DNA of 64,000 nt, from positions 3,944 to 67,943 of the forward strand of contig VSNM01000024.1 of assembly GCA_009774245.1 (NCBI GenBank), in the 5' to 3' direction. Below, one piece after another: positions 42,475-51,926 of this stretch. A program made the translations under genes and the position numbers. The stretch's first letter is position 1. Every line of letters begins with the position of its first letter. The stretch is from Lachnospiraceae bacterium. GTDB taxonomy: Bacteria; Bacillota; Clostridia; Lachnospirales; Lachnospiraceae. The notes under the pieces were generated by a model. That model saw only the letters and a program-made list of their open reading frames with translations, was not told the DNA's origin and searched no databases.

Positions 42475-44165
42475 AATCCCAAAACCTCCGCCGTTACGGA
42501 TATCTGTCTCACATATTTTTCATAAAAGTCCTCGACACGCAACGGCTTGTCAAAATAATACCCCTGAAGCAACTCCGCACCCGCCTCGTTCACGATTCCC
42601 ATGATCGTCGTGTTCTCGACACCCTCCGCACAGACGATAATGCCCACATTGTTGCAGAAAGAGATGATACACTCGATCAGTTTCCGCTCCTTCTCTGTGC
42701 CGACCACCGATTTGATCATCGTGTGATCCAGTTTGACGATATCTGTCGGTATATCCTTGAGCACCGCCAGCGACGCATACCCTGTCCCAAAATCATCCAG
42801 CGCGATACTGATCCCCCGGTCCTTAAATTTCTGCAGCCGCTCTGTCAGCTCGTCAATGCACCCGATCCTGCAGCTCTCCGTCAGCTCCAGCACGAGACGC
42901 TCCGGCGCAATCCCGTATTCTTTGAGCTTATCCGCCGTATAGCCGACCAGCTCGTCATCGTGAAGCTGGACGTAGGAAACATTGACGTGAACCCGCTCGA
43001 TCGGATTGTTTCCCCTGTCCTCCCAGTCCCGAAGATACCGGAGCACCTGCTCGATAATCCATTTTCCAACCGGAACGATAAACGCCGTGTCCTCCAGAAC
43101 CGGAATGAACTCCATCGGCCCGATGCCCGGAAAACGCCCGTCACTCCAGCGCAGCAGCGTCTCACAGCTCGTCCCCCTCCCTGTCCTGGAGTCAATGATC
43201 GGCTGCATCACGATCGAAAATCCCCTGAAGTTGTCATTGACGCTCTCGCGCATGGCGTCCCGCAGACTCAGCAGTCTGGTCCTTTTCAGGTGCATCTCTT
43301 CCGTATAGAATACTGCACCCATGCTGCCTGTACTCTTCGCATTTTCCAGTGCCAGAGTCATATTGCTCATGATCTGGTCAATGTATCTGCCATCCTGCGG
43401 AAACAGCACTGCACCCGCCCGAAAATCCACATGAACGCGCTCCCGGTCAATGTCAAGCACAGAGAATGCCTGCCGCATTTTCCCGATCTCCCTGTTCACA
43501 TCCTCAAAGGTGCCGCCCTCAATTAAAAGCGCAAAATCAGAACCGTCCATGCGGTAGACGCGTGTTCCCTGCGACCTGACCGCCAGCATTTTGTGGGCAA
43601 TCGCATAGAGTGTCTTGTCGCCGTAGGAATACCCGTGTTCGTCATTGATCCGCTTAAAATTGTTCAGTCCGATCATGACCGCCACGCCTCTCTTATTGTT
43701 GTAGAGCAGGTCCTCCGCGTCCTTGCGGAACTCCTGGAGCGTCCACAGTCCTGTGACCGGATCGATCTTGTTGCGCACTCCCATATTGGTGACGAACCCT
43801 GCAAAGAAATCCATTCTGCCCTCGTCATCGTAGGTCATATAGCCCTTGCAGTTCACCCACACGTACTCGCCCTCGGCGTTGAGCATGCGGTACTCCACGT
43901 CGTGGTACGCGCTGACATGGTTTGCCATATCCTCAAAATCCCTGAGATATGCCGCCTTATCGTCCGGATGAATCCGCTTTAACCACTCGATATCCGCCGT
44001 ATGGAGGATCTCGTTTTCCAGACCGAAATACTCCACCGCTCCCTTCGACCACCGCGCCGTATTATCCTTCATATTGCTGGCGAAGAAAAATGTCCTGTTC
44101 GACGCCTGCGCCAATACGTCAAACAGCTTTGAATCATACCCATTCATTATGCTATCCAATTCCAT
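42471..44165 (-). CDS. PAS-GGDEF-EAL protein, probable c-di-GMP phosphodiesterase
   Basis: About 564 residues. PAS fold at 20-140 (IHPDDKAAYLRDFE), then a GGDEF domain whose signature is degenerate (RMDGSDFALL), so cyclase activity is doubtful. The EAL domain keeps the catalytic set: Glu in CETLLRW, Asn in HVNVSYVQ, Glu in LELTES, both Asp in LDDFGTGYAS, Lys in VKLDHTM, Glu in CAEGVE. It should therefore hydrolyse c-di-GMP, perhaps tuned by the PAS ligand and GTP. No transmembrane segment is visible. ATG 44165 has AAGAGG 9 bases upstream. It heads the ABC-transporter unit. Confidence 0.88.
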   Translation of the reverse strand: MELDSIMNGYDSKLFDVLAQASNRTFFFASNMKDNTARWSKGAVEYFGLENEILHTADIEWLKRIHPDDKAAYLRDFEDMANHVSAYHDVEYRMLNAEGEYVWVNCKGYMTYDDEGRMDFFAGFVTNMGVRNKIDPVTGLWTLQEFRKDAEDLLYNNKRGVAVMIGLNNFKRINDEHGYSYGDKTLYAIAHKMLAVRSQGTRVYRMDGSDFALLIEGGTFEDVNREIGKMRQAFSVLDIDRERVHVDFRAGAVLFPQDGRYIDQIMSNMTLALENAKSTGSMGAVFYTEEMHLKRTRLLSLRDAMRESVNDNFRGFSIVMQPIIDSRTGRGTSCETLLRWSDGRFPGIGPMEFIPVLEDTAFIVPVGKWIIEQVLRYLRDWEDRGNNPIERVHVNVSYVQLHDDELVGYTADKLKEYGIAPERLVLELTESCRIGCIDELTERLQKFKDRGISIALDDFGTGYASLAVLKDIPTDIVKLDHTMIKSVVGTEKERKLIECIISFCNNVGIIVCAEGVENTTIMGIVNEAGAELLQGYYFDKPLRVEDFYEKYVRQISVTAEVLGL

Positions 44166-44219
44166 AGCCCTCATCCTCTTATTACACATCCTAATACACG
44201 TATACAGTGATACGTTCTT

Positions 44220-44248
44220 ATTATACTGTAAATCTGAATGAAACTCAA
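44220..44248 (-). promoter_or_regulatory. Promoter of the phosphodiesterase-ABC unit
   Basis: Minus strand TTGAGT (44248-44243), 17-base spacer, consensus TATAAT (44225-44220), 55 bases before the chosen start codon. Confidence 0.8.
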
Positions 44249-44282
44249 TCAGGTAAATGGAATTTTCTGATAAAAACTTCTC

Positions 44283-44984
44283 TCAAAATACCGGCAGCCT
44301 CTGGTACGCTCCCCTTGGCAGATATATTTCCTGTCCGTTATCGAGCAGCAGCGTCTGTCTGTCCCACCGCTCAACATGTTCCAGATTGACAATATATGAC
44401 ACCCCGATCTCCACAAACTGCCTGTGGGAGCAGAACAGCTTCCGAAGCTGTGTCATCGTCTTGCGCAGCAGCACATACTCTCCTCCGCGCAGACACATAT
44501 ATTGTTTTTTACCCTGCGCCTCGCAGTAGACAATATCCTTCAGCGTAAACCTGCGAATATGGCTGCCCACCTCCAGCAGGACATAATGATGCCTGTCGTA
44601 TCCCATATCCTCCAGAATCCTGTCCAGCGCCCCAAAAAGCGCTTTTTCAGAAACAGGTTTCAACAGATACGAAACCGCCGCCACTCCAAATGCTGCGAGC
44701 GCATACTCCGCTGAGGCGGCGAAGAGAATGACCTTCCCGTTGTTCCCCATGCCGCGCATCCTGCGCACTGCATCGATCCCCGCCCCCTCCGGCTCATTGA
44801 CGCCCATCAGTAGAATATCAGGCTGATAATACCCAGCCTCAACTTTCCGCAGCAGATCTTCCGCACTGATAAAGCGCCTTATCAGAAACGCACTGCCCGC
44901 AAGCGGACTGCGCCCGCTTGCCAGAATGCGCTCCACCCTGTCCAGCTCCGCTATTTCACTGTCGCAAATTGCAATTTGATACAT
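44283..44984 (-). CDS. LytTR-family regulator with a phosphoacceptor-less receiver
   Basis: About 233 residues. The receiver-like domain (1-120) keeps the fold (ICDSEIAELDRVE, VSYLLKPVSE), but the site of the phosphorylated Asp reads DILLMGVNEP; the regulator at 48743 reads DILLLDIQMP, so Asp is replaced by Gly. The LytTR DNA-binding domain follows (FTLKDIVYCEAQGKKQYMCL, FVEIGVSYIVNLEHVERW). It is therefore probably regulated by binding rather than phosphorylation. ATG 44984 has GGAGGG 7 bases upstream. It is last in the two-component cluster on this strand. Confidence 0.85.
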   Translation of the reverse strand: MYQIAICDSEIAELDRVERILASGRSPLAGSAFLIRRFISAEDLLRKVEAGYYQPDILLMGVNEPEGAGIDAVRRMRGMGNNGKVILFAASAEYALAAFGVAAVSYLLKPVSEKALFGALDRILEDMGYDRHHYVLLEVGSHIRRFTLKDIVYCEAQGKKQYMCLRGGEYVLLRKTMTQLRKLFCSHRQFVEIGVSYIVNLEHVERWDRQTLLLDNGQEIYLPRGAYQRLPVF

Positions 44985-45077
44985 GTACGATCCCTCCATA
45001 ATGAAACGTATCCCTGTCATCATTATACAAATTTTCGACAGATTACACCCTATACCATGGTATAGTTTTTCAAAAAA

Positions 45078-45716
45078 TCATCCCTCCTCCTCGCACGCAA
45101 GGTCCACGACAAATTTCGCATCACTCACAGCTACAGCCAGCTGCAGTTTGTTTTTCAGATTCGTCTTGCGCAGCATGTTGGTCACATGATATTTCACTGT
45201 GACTACCTCCATGTTAAGTTTTTCCGCTATCCTGGGATAAGGCATCCCCCTGACCAGACAGCGCAGGACACGCAGCTCCATCTTCGTAAACTCTGTGCTT
45301 TTTGCCGTCCCGATCTCGACAACCGGAGGCGCGTCCGGAAAAATATGCTCTCCTGCCATCGTCCGGGTTATCACCTGCATCAGCATCGTCTCGTCGGCAT
45401 CCTTATACCACAGACTGTCCGCCCCGGAACATTTTGCCTGCTCCAGAATCCCGGAATCCACCAGGGAAGTCACGACGACGATCCTGATACCAGGATCGGT
45501 CTGCTTGATCTTCTTTACGGCTGCAAGGCCGTTTTCCCGATGCGCCGTCTGCACATCCATCAGAATCAGATGAATCTTCTTCGTCTCACAGATCTCACAG
45601 GCCTGCTCTGCTCCCTCGACAGAAGCTGCCAGCACAAAATCGCGGGTGTTCTCAATATACCCTTCCAGAATGCTCCGTATCATTTTCTGGTCTTCCACGA
45701 TCATGACATTCTTCAT
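45078..45716 (-). CDS. NarL/LuxR-type response regulator
   Basis: 212 residues. The receiver has MIVEDQKMIRSIL at the start, the phosphoacceptor Asp in LILMDVQ and the switch Lys in LWYKDADE. The C-terminal LuxR helix-turn-helix contains FTKMELRVLRCLVRGMPYPRIAEKLNMEVVTVKYHVTNML (typical layout). It pairs with the NarX-like kinase encoded immediately upstream; the coding regions overlap by 65 bases, but AAAGGAG 7 bases before this ATG supports the start. Confidence 0.93.
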   Translation of the reverse strand: MKNVMIVEDQKMIRSILEGYIENTRDFVLAASVEGAEQACEICETKKIHLILMDVQTAHRENGLAAVKKIKQTDPGIRIVVVTSLVDSGILEQAKCSGADSLWYKDADETMLMQVITRTMAGEHIFPDAPPVVEIGTAKSTEFTKMELRVLRCLVRGMPYPRIAEKLNMEVVTVKYHVTNMLRKTNLKNKLQLAVAVSDAKFVVDLACEEEG

Positions 45717-46971
45717 AAGTAACTCCTTTGCTCAAATCTCTCTCCGTCAGCGTAACCCTGAGCAGAAAGCGCGGGCTGACTGCCAGCTCCATGATGCCGC
45801 CTTCCCGCTCTACACGGCGCCGCAGGCCGGAAAGGCCGCTGCCCTCAGCAACCGCATGCTGCGGCGCCCGGCCGTTATTGCTTATCTCAAACACGGTCTG
45901 TTTCACGCCGTATTCCGTCTCCACAAAGACTTTGTCGCCTCCCGCATGCCGCACGCAGTTTGTCACGCACTCCCGGATGGCAAGAATCAGCAGATGACGC
46001 GCAGCCTCCTCCTCCGGCAGCGTTCCGTCGAGCACGATCTCTACACCCAGATCCCCCGCACGGTTTCTGACAGTCTCCCACTCGTCCTCGGCCGGCGGCA
46101 TATTGTTGGCCCGATACAGCAGATCAGCCGCCTTCTCCCACAGGACGGCATTCTCCTTTATGACAGCGATATCCTGCTGCTCTATCAGGGCTTTTTTGGC
46201 AGCGAGAATACTGTGCCCGATATCATCATGGATGCGTATCTTCATGGACAATATTTCCTCCTCCCGCACAATGTCGTTCATATTGTCCAATATCCACCGC
46301 ATTCTTTTATTGGCCTCCGCAAGACAGGCATTTTCCCGATTCAGCTCCACCTGTTTTGCATATAACTCTGTGACATCCGCGGCGATCACTTCCGTGATCT
46401 GCTTCCCGCTGCGGTCCATGAACCAGGAACGGGTAAACCGGCGGACCGTTTTGTCCGGAAAACGATACAGCCCGGCCGTCCCGTCAAGACATTCCACACC
46501 AGGACGCGGAGCGGCAAGCGCACCCCGCAGCTCGTCAAGCGTCTGTATATCCTTTCCGGACAACATCATTCCGACAGCCATCATTTTCCGGTTGATCAGC
46601 CGCACTGTGCCGTATTCGTCAAAAAAACAGATTCCGTCAGGCAGATTATCACTGCCTTCCTTGACGGATTCCCACGACAGGGAATATCTCATCCGCATCC
46701 GCGTGCGGACGTACCTGACCACCGCATACAGCAGCAGTCCTGATTCCAGAAGCCACACAACCGCCACGTCCGCGGCGTTTTCCCCGGCTGCGCACAATAT
46801 TCCCGCACCGATCAGCTCCGCGATGAGCAGTATGCTGTCGGGCAGCGCACACAGATATCTGCGGCCGGCCACATCCTCTATCGCCAGAAACATCTGCAGC
46901 AGGGCAATACCCAGCAAAAGCATCGTCAGAAAGATCTGCTGCAGGCCTCCACATACCGCAAAAGAACTCAT
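45652..46971 (-). CDS. NarX-type sensor histidine kinase
   Basis: 439 residues. Three to four N-terminal hydrophobic helices (1-90), a PAS-like segment (about 105-205, LPDGICFFDEYGTVRLINRKM), a coiled coil, then HisKA_3 with the phosphorylated His in KIRIHDDIGHSIL (about 250). HATPase N-box is RECVTNCVRHAGG and the G-box is SGLSGLRRRV. Its C-terminus reads 20 codons into the regulator gene. Its ATG overlaps the end of the preceding frameshifted sensor gene (ATGA), so the cluster was built as one translational unit. Confidence 0.88.
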   Translation of the reverse strand: MSSFAVCGGLQQIFLTMLLLGIALLQMFLAIEDVAGRRYLCALPDSILLIAELIGAGILCAAGENAADVAVVWLLESGLLLYAVVRYVRTRMRMRYSLSWESVKEGSDNLPDGICFFDEYGTVRLINRKMMAVGMMLSGKDIQTLDELRGALAAPRPGVECLDGTAGLYRFPDKTVRRFTRSWFMDRSGKQITEVIAADVTELYAKQVELNRENACLAEANKRMRWILDNMNDIVREEEILSMKIRIHDDIGHSILAAKKALIEQQDIAVIKENAVLWEKAADLLYRANNMPPAEDEWETVRNRAGDLGVEIVLDGTLPEEEAARHLLILAIRECVTNCVRHAGGDKVFVETEYGVKQTVFEISNNGRAPQHAVAEGSGLSGLRRRVEREGGIMELAVSPRFLLRVTLTERDLSKGVTYEECHDRGRPENDTEHSGRVY

Positions 46972-48552
46972 GCGCAGCTCCCTCCTTCTTCAAACGCCAT
47001 GGTCAGATACCACAGCCCATCCTCATCCTGCCATACCACAACACCCGGAAACGACTCCCCCAACAAGGTCATGTCCCCGGCACAGTCAGCGCAGATCGTC
47101 AGCTGCATCCTGCTCCCTTCCGGCTCCAGGCAGAACAGGACGGCGGAAACCGTATCAATCCCTGTCTCTATGACCGCTTCAAAAAGATCGTATCCCATGC
47201 TGGCCGTCTCCGCCGGAAGCCTTTCGCAGCCCGCGATCCGCACGCCGCACTCCACCCCGTAAAGCCTGAGATTCTCCGCGGACTCTCTCACCCCGAGAAG
47301 CAGCTCCTCTGTGCGGATGCTCTGTTCCTGCCGGGATACAAAAATCAGATCGCTGCGGCGTTTGATATAGGTACCAACCACCACGATTTTTCCCAGCAGG
47401 CGTCTTGCAGTGTCCAGATCCTGCGCCTGTCCGAGCTGCGTCGTCAGATCCCGGAGCATGCCAACCTGTGAAGCGGTCTGTGTTTCCACCAGATCGTAGA
47501 GTCTGTTTTCCTCCTCCAGACGCAGACGGTACGCCTTCTGCTCCGCCTCGGCTTTCAGGACATCCCCGGTGTCGCAGAGCTCCTCTTGTGTCATCTCCAG
47601 CTCCTTCTGCACAGCAAGAAGCTCTGCCACATTCTCCTGCCAGTAGATATGCCCGCCGCGGACTGCCGCCCCGGATAACCGGACAGCCTGCTCCAGCATC
47701 ACCGGAGCAGCATCCGCCTGTATCAGTATCTCCTTTGGAACAGTCCTCGCGTGCTTCGAGGTGTAGCGCACCTGATGCTCCTGGTCGGCAATCTGTACTG
47801 TAAGCGCGGCGCTCTGAAGCAGGTCATCATAACTGACATTCGTCTGAAACAACCCGCTCTCTATCACCAGCTCGAAGAGAACAGCCACCATCAGGCAGCC
47901 CGACGCGGTCATATCATTCAGATACCTGTCGACCAGACTATCCTCCACAAAAATTTGTCCATGCCCCTTCTTCCGGAAACGAAAAGACAGCCTGATGCAG
48001 GTCATTGGTCAGCACCAGGAGAATCAGCGCCGCCCCTGTGCCATACAGCGCCGCCCTCCATCTGAACGGTCTGGCCGTTTCTCCCCTGCCGGCCATAAGG
48101 GCAATATCCAGTCCCAGGACGGCGATCATGATCTGCGGTATATAATACGCGTACCAAAGATATCGCACAGCCGCAACATCATTTTCGAAAACAAGATGTT
48201 TGCAGGTACTCACCGCAATCCAGAACACAAGGAGAGCAGAGACCATGCCAAGGCAGCGGCGCGTCGTCTTGTGAATGACACCGTGGCAGATCGTCCGCCC
48301 CCATGTATAATACATTCCCATATAGATAAAACTACGGATGAGACTGAAAAAATAATATTCCGGATTTCCGGCCGGCACGAACCTGCATGCCATCGCAATG
48401 CCGACACCGGTAAATACCAGTGTCCAGACGCAAATGATGCGCCGCTTCATGTTGTACTTATAAATGACGCTTTCCCACTTTCCGGTAACGACAATGCACG
48501 CACCGAGCAAAAAGAGCGCGGCGGCCACGATCACTCCGTATGTCAAAGACAT
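46968..48552 (-). pseudogene. 7TM-like sensor protein broken by a frameshift
   Basis: Two reading frames appear to be one gene. The 5' part (48552 to about 47940) encodes six or so transmembrane helices ending LVLTNDLHQAVFSFPEEGAW, as in the histidine-kinase N-terminal 7TM region. The 3' part (ending at 46968) continues with a cytoplasmic helical domain (LLQSAALTVQIADQEHQVRYT, KIVVVGTYIKRRSDLIFV). They are joined if one T is removed from the run of five T at about 47950. Compared with what I recall of relatives, the last membrane helices near the junction also seem shortened. The start has GGAGGG. It may be a pseudogene, a phase-variable site or a sequencing error. Confidence 0.7.
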
Positions 48553-48581
48553 CTGTATCCCTCCCGTCTTAACAATTTTTT

Positions 48582-48610
48582 ATTATAGCCTATTCTCCAA
48601 CATTGTGCAA
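48582..48610 (-). promoter_or_regulatory. Promoter of the two-component cluster
   Basis: Minus strand TTGCAC (48610-48605), 17-base spacer, TATAAT (48587-48582), about 30 bases before the 7TM gene start. Confidence 0.75.
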
Positions 48611-48693
48611 ATAATCTTTTCCCGCAGCGCGGGATACAACAAAAAAGATACGTTTTACAACATTTTCCTGTCACATTTCATCCATCAGTACCG

Positions 48694-48717
48694 ATAAAAA
48701 CTTTGAGAAGTTTTTAT
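48694..48717 (+). promoter_or_regulatory. Palindrome upstream of the AgrA-like regulator
   Basis: Perfect inverted repeat ATAAAAACTT/AAGTTTTTAT around TGAG, 25 bases before the start codon. It could be a LytTR-type autoregulatory site or a leader hairpin. Confidence 0.45.
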
Positions 48718-48742
48718 AACTGAATCAGGAAAGGAGCACACT

Positions 48743-49474
48743 ATGCAGATAGCAGTATGTGACGATGAAAAGGACGCCCGCGACCTGTATGCGGAAAAAG
48801 TCAAACAGCTCTGTCCGCAGGCCGATCTCGTACAGTACGCGTCGGGCGAGGAAGTGCTGATGGCGGACCGCCCGCCTGACATTCTGCTGCTTGATATTCA
48901 GATGCCGGGCAGTAACGGGATGGAGACCGCACAACGGCTGCGCAGCCGCGGCATGGATACGATCATCATCTTTGTCAGCGCCCTGGAGGACTATGTATTT
49001 CAGGCGTTTGACGTGGGAGCCTTTCATTATCTGGTAAAACCCTTTGACAACAGGAAGTTCGCGCAGGTGCTGGCGCGCGCAGTCCGGCAATATGAGGACG
49101 ACAGACAGCGGAATGCAAATCAGGACCGGAAAAAAGATACACCGAACCTCGTGATCACCAGCGGCGGGAAGCACATAACGATCCAAATGGAGGATATCGT
49201 GTACGCGGAGGTCTATAACAGGAAGATGATTCTCCACACGATGGATTCGGACATTGAATATTACGGAAAGATGAAGGAGCTGGAGAAAAAAGTCGGCGAG
49301 GACTTCTATCGTCCGCACAGGGCGTATCTCGTCAATATGAATTATATCCGGAAATACGATGCGAGAACCATCTATCTGAAAAAGGGACAGGCGCTCATGG
49401 CAAAGCAGAATTACGGCGATTTTGTCAGAAAATTTTTAAAATATAATCAGAAAATGAATCAGGGAAAGGTGTGA
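48743..49474 (+). CDS. LytTR response regulator (AgrA-like)
   Basis: 243 residues. Complete receiver: IAVCDDEKDARDL, phosphoacceptor Asp in DILLLDIQMPG, Lys in YLVKPFDN. The LytTR domain (about 145-240) has IQMEDIVYAEVYNRKMILH and YRPHRAYLVNMNYIRKYD. GAAAGGAG lies before the ATG. It overlaps or abuts the kinase gene that follows, forming an AgrA/AgrC-like pair. No peptide precursor (AgrD) or processing protease (AgrB) gene is in the window, so the signal is unknown. Confidence 0.92.
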   Translation: MQIAVCDDEKDARDLYAEKVKQLCPQADLVQYASGEEVLMADRPPDILLLDIQMPGSNGMETAQRLRSRGMDTIIIFVSALEDYVFQAFDVGAFHYLVKPFDNRKFAQVLARAVRQYEDDRQRNANQDRKKDTPNLVITSGGKHITIQMEDIVYAEVYNRKMILHTMDSDIEYYGKMKELEKKVGEDFYRPHRAYLVNMNYIRKYDARTIYLKKGQALMAKQNYGDFVRKFLKYNQKMNQGKV

Positions 49475-49479
49475 AGCGC

Positions 49480-50853
49480 ATGACCGAAAATGCATTTGGC
49501 CTCGACTGGCTGGCGCGTCTGCTTTCCATCGCAGAACAGCTTTTACTGGGGTACTGCTTTACTTTGCTGGTGAGACCATTTCTCGAAAGGCAGAAAAAAG
49601 TACGGCGCGTGTGGGCAGCGTACTCCACGGCAATGATTCTCCTATATGCCATAAACTGTTTTCCAGGCAGCTCCACGGCAGTCAGTATAGGAGTTCTGGC
49701 TGCACTGCTTGTGATGTGCTGCCTTGACCGGAGAAATTACGCGCAGAAAATATTTTTGGCTGTGACATTTTTTTCAATCAACTGGCTTGCCTGTGCGATC
49801 ACGGAAATTTTGTATGACAATCTGTACGGCTATGCCACGAGGACAGCTTATATGCTCGCGCACCCAAATCTGTATGCGCCCCTGTATGTAGTAATGTGTA
49901 TTGTCCACATGATGCTGCTCATACCGATCATGCTCACAGCGCTCTGGTGTATCCTAAAGGTTTACGTATATAAATCCGTCAATATGACGAAAAAGGAGCT
50001 GTGTATGCTGTTAGCCCCTCTGATGATGGGAATACAAGGCTTTGAGGTCATCCATTATTACCGTAACTTTTATATTATAAAAACGGGAAAAAACATGAAT
50101 ATCTATGATGCGCGGGCGCTGGTTTACTATATGATGTCCATTGTCGTGATCGTGGTGATGATCGGATTGTACCAGAGCATCAAGGCAAACCAGGAGGAAA
50201 CCCTGCGCAGTAAGCTGCTTGCCACGCAGCTTGAGAGCATCCGCTATCACATCGGACAGGTGGAACTCCTGTACGAAAATATCCGCGGCATCAAGCACGA
50301 TATGACAAACCATCTGCTAACGCTGGAACGATTATATGCGGGCAATAAACCGCAGGAAGCCAAGACATACAGCGCCAGTCTAAAAAAGGCTCTCTCCACA
50401 GCCTCGGGAGAAATCCGATCCGGAAATCCGGTGACGGATGTGATCCTGCAGGAATGGAAAAGCGTGACCGAGAAAAAGGGCGTGCTGTTTGAGTCTGATT
50501 TCTATTATCCGTCAGAGACTGCGATCAATGCGTTTGACATCAGTGTGATCTTAAATAATGCACTGCAGAATGCTGTGGAAAATGTGAGCCAGAAGGGTTT
50601 GGTTTCCATTCGTTCCTATCACAGGAACCAGGCCTATATGATCGAGATCTGCAACAGCTTTTCGGGCAGCCTGCAGTGGGACGTGGAGAGCGGACTGCCC
50701 ATGACCACAAAGGATAAGGCGGATGAGCACGGCTATGGCTTATCCAATATCCGCAGAGTAGCTGCAAAGTACATGGGAGATATCGTCGCAGAGATCAGGG
50801 ATGAAACATTCTGCCTCAGCGTGCTGTTGATGATGGATAAGGATTATGATTAA
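49480..50853 (+). CDS. AgrC-like sensor kinase with GHKL ATPase
   Basis: About 457 residues. Six to seven N-terminal membrane helices (1-220), then a dimerisation helix with the His in IRGIKHDMTNHLLTLERLY (about 290), and a GHKL ATPase with ILNNALQNAVENVSQKG (N-box) and HGYGLSNIRRVAAKYMG (G-box). This is the HPK10 type that senses peptides in Gram-positives. ATG 49480 is chosen; an in-frame GTG at 49471 overlaps the regulator's stop codon but sits too close to the AAAGG site. Confidence 0.88.
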   Translation: MTENAFGLDWLARLLSIAEQLLLGYCFTLLVRPFLERQKKVRRVWAAYSTAMILLYAINCFPGSSTAVSIGVLAALLVMCCLDRRNYAQKIFLAVTFFSINWLACAITEILYDNLYGYATRTAYMLAHPNLYAPLYVVMCIVHMMLLIPIMLTALWCILKVYVYKSVNMTKKELCMLLAPLMMGIQGFEVIHYYRNFYIIKTGKNMNIYDARALVYYMMSIVVIVVMIGLYQSIKANQEETLRSKLLATQLESIRYHIGQVELLYENIRGIKHDMTNHLLTLERLYAGNKPQEAKTYSASLKKALSTASGEIRSGNPVTDVILQEWKSVTEKKGVLFESDFYYPSETAINAFDISVILNNALQNAVENVSQKGLVSIRSYHRNQAYMIEICNSFSGSLQWDVESGLPMTTKDKADEHGYGLSNIRRVAAKYMGDIVAEIRDETFCLSVLLMMDKDYD

Positions 50854-51009
50854 GATAAGAAGTTGTTCGTAAAGAGCTGCGCATAAAGAGCTACACAACG
50901 AAAAAAAGCTGTTCCACGTCATCCGGGTTCAGATCTGACCTACAGACTCCGAAAGAGTTATTGAGTACTCAAAAATCTGATCAAACTATCACAAAAGGAG
51001 ACGATGACT

Positions 51010-51882
51010 ATGATGACAATCAACAGTGGAAACAGAGACGCAAACCAAACACAGACGCTGCATTACAATATGAATACACAAAACGATCCCCTCAGTAAAA
51101 ACATTCAGGAGCAGATCGCAAACGCACAGAAACAGATGCAGGAGATTTCTGCCGACACGGAGCTGACACCGGAGCAGAAGATGAAGAAGCGGCAGGAAAT
51201 CCAGCAGCAGATCGCAAACCTCAACCAGCAGTTAAGGCAGCGCCAGATCGAGCAGCGGAAAGAACAGCAGGCAAAGGCAGCCGCCGCAAGAGAGGAAAAC
51301 AGCAACCGTCAGAAGACAGAGACGGAGAAACAAAATGCGCCAGGAATCTCACAGACGGGCATGGAAACACTACTGTCTGCTGACTCCACTCTGAAACAGG
51401 CAAAGATACAGGGCAATACCGCAACCCGTATGGAGGGAAGAGCAAATGTCCTAAAGATTGAAATCAAACAGGATAAAGGCGATACTTCCGCGAAAGAGGC
51501 GGAGCTTGCCAAAATGGAACAGAAAGCTGAGGATGCCACAAACGCACAGCTCAATACCCTTGTCGAGGTCAATCAGACCTTGACCGACGCAGCAGAGACG
51601 GGGCGCAGGGAAGACCAGACGGACAATGCATCCGAGACAAATAATAAGGATAACCGCCTATCAGACCAAACGGACAGAAGCGACAGCGAGGGCAGACTGA
51701 CCGGCGTAACCGACAGCGAAGACCGACAGATAGCCAAAGTGTCTGTCGGCCCAGACGACAATGCCCAGGGAACTGCACTGCATTCTATGGAAACAACAGA
51801 CACAGCCAGCGGCATCGCCGCGGAACGCACAGATACCAACACAAAACCAGCGCCAAAAAAACATATTAATATTGTTTTGTAG
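51010..51882 (+). CDS. FlxA-like coiled-coil protein
   Basis: About 290 residues, very polar and low in complexity. The first 100 resemble FlxA-like proteins: a DPLSKNIQEQIANAQKQMQE start, TPEQKMKKRQEIQQQIANL, then a Gln/Arg-rich helix. The middle is another predicted coiled coil (EIKQDKGDTSAKEAELAKMEQKA-like) and the C-terminal 90 residues are disordered (Asp/Thr/Ser/Asn). There is no signal peptide or membrane helix. AAGGAG lies 9 bases before ATG 51010. It follows the AgrC-like kinase by 156 bases and may be one of its targets; function unknown. Confidence 0.65.
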   Translation: MMTINSGNRDANQTQTLHYNMNTQNDPLSKNIQEQIANAQKQMQEISADTELTPEQKMKKRQEIQQQIANLNQQLRQRQIEQRKEQQAKAAAAREENSNRQKTETEKQNAPGISQTGMETLLSADSTLKQAKIQGNTATRMEGRANVLKIEIKQDKGDTSAKEAELAKMEQKAEDATNAQLNTLVEVNQTLTDAAETGRREDQTDNASETNNKDNRLSDQTDRSDSEGRLTGVTDSEDRQIAKVSVGPDDNAQGTALHSMETTDTASGIAAERTDTNTKPAPKKHINIVL

Positions 51883-51926
51883 AATTACTATACTCCTTGC
51901 ATCAGGAAAGGCAGCGAGGGCAAACT

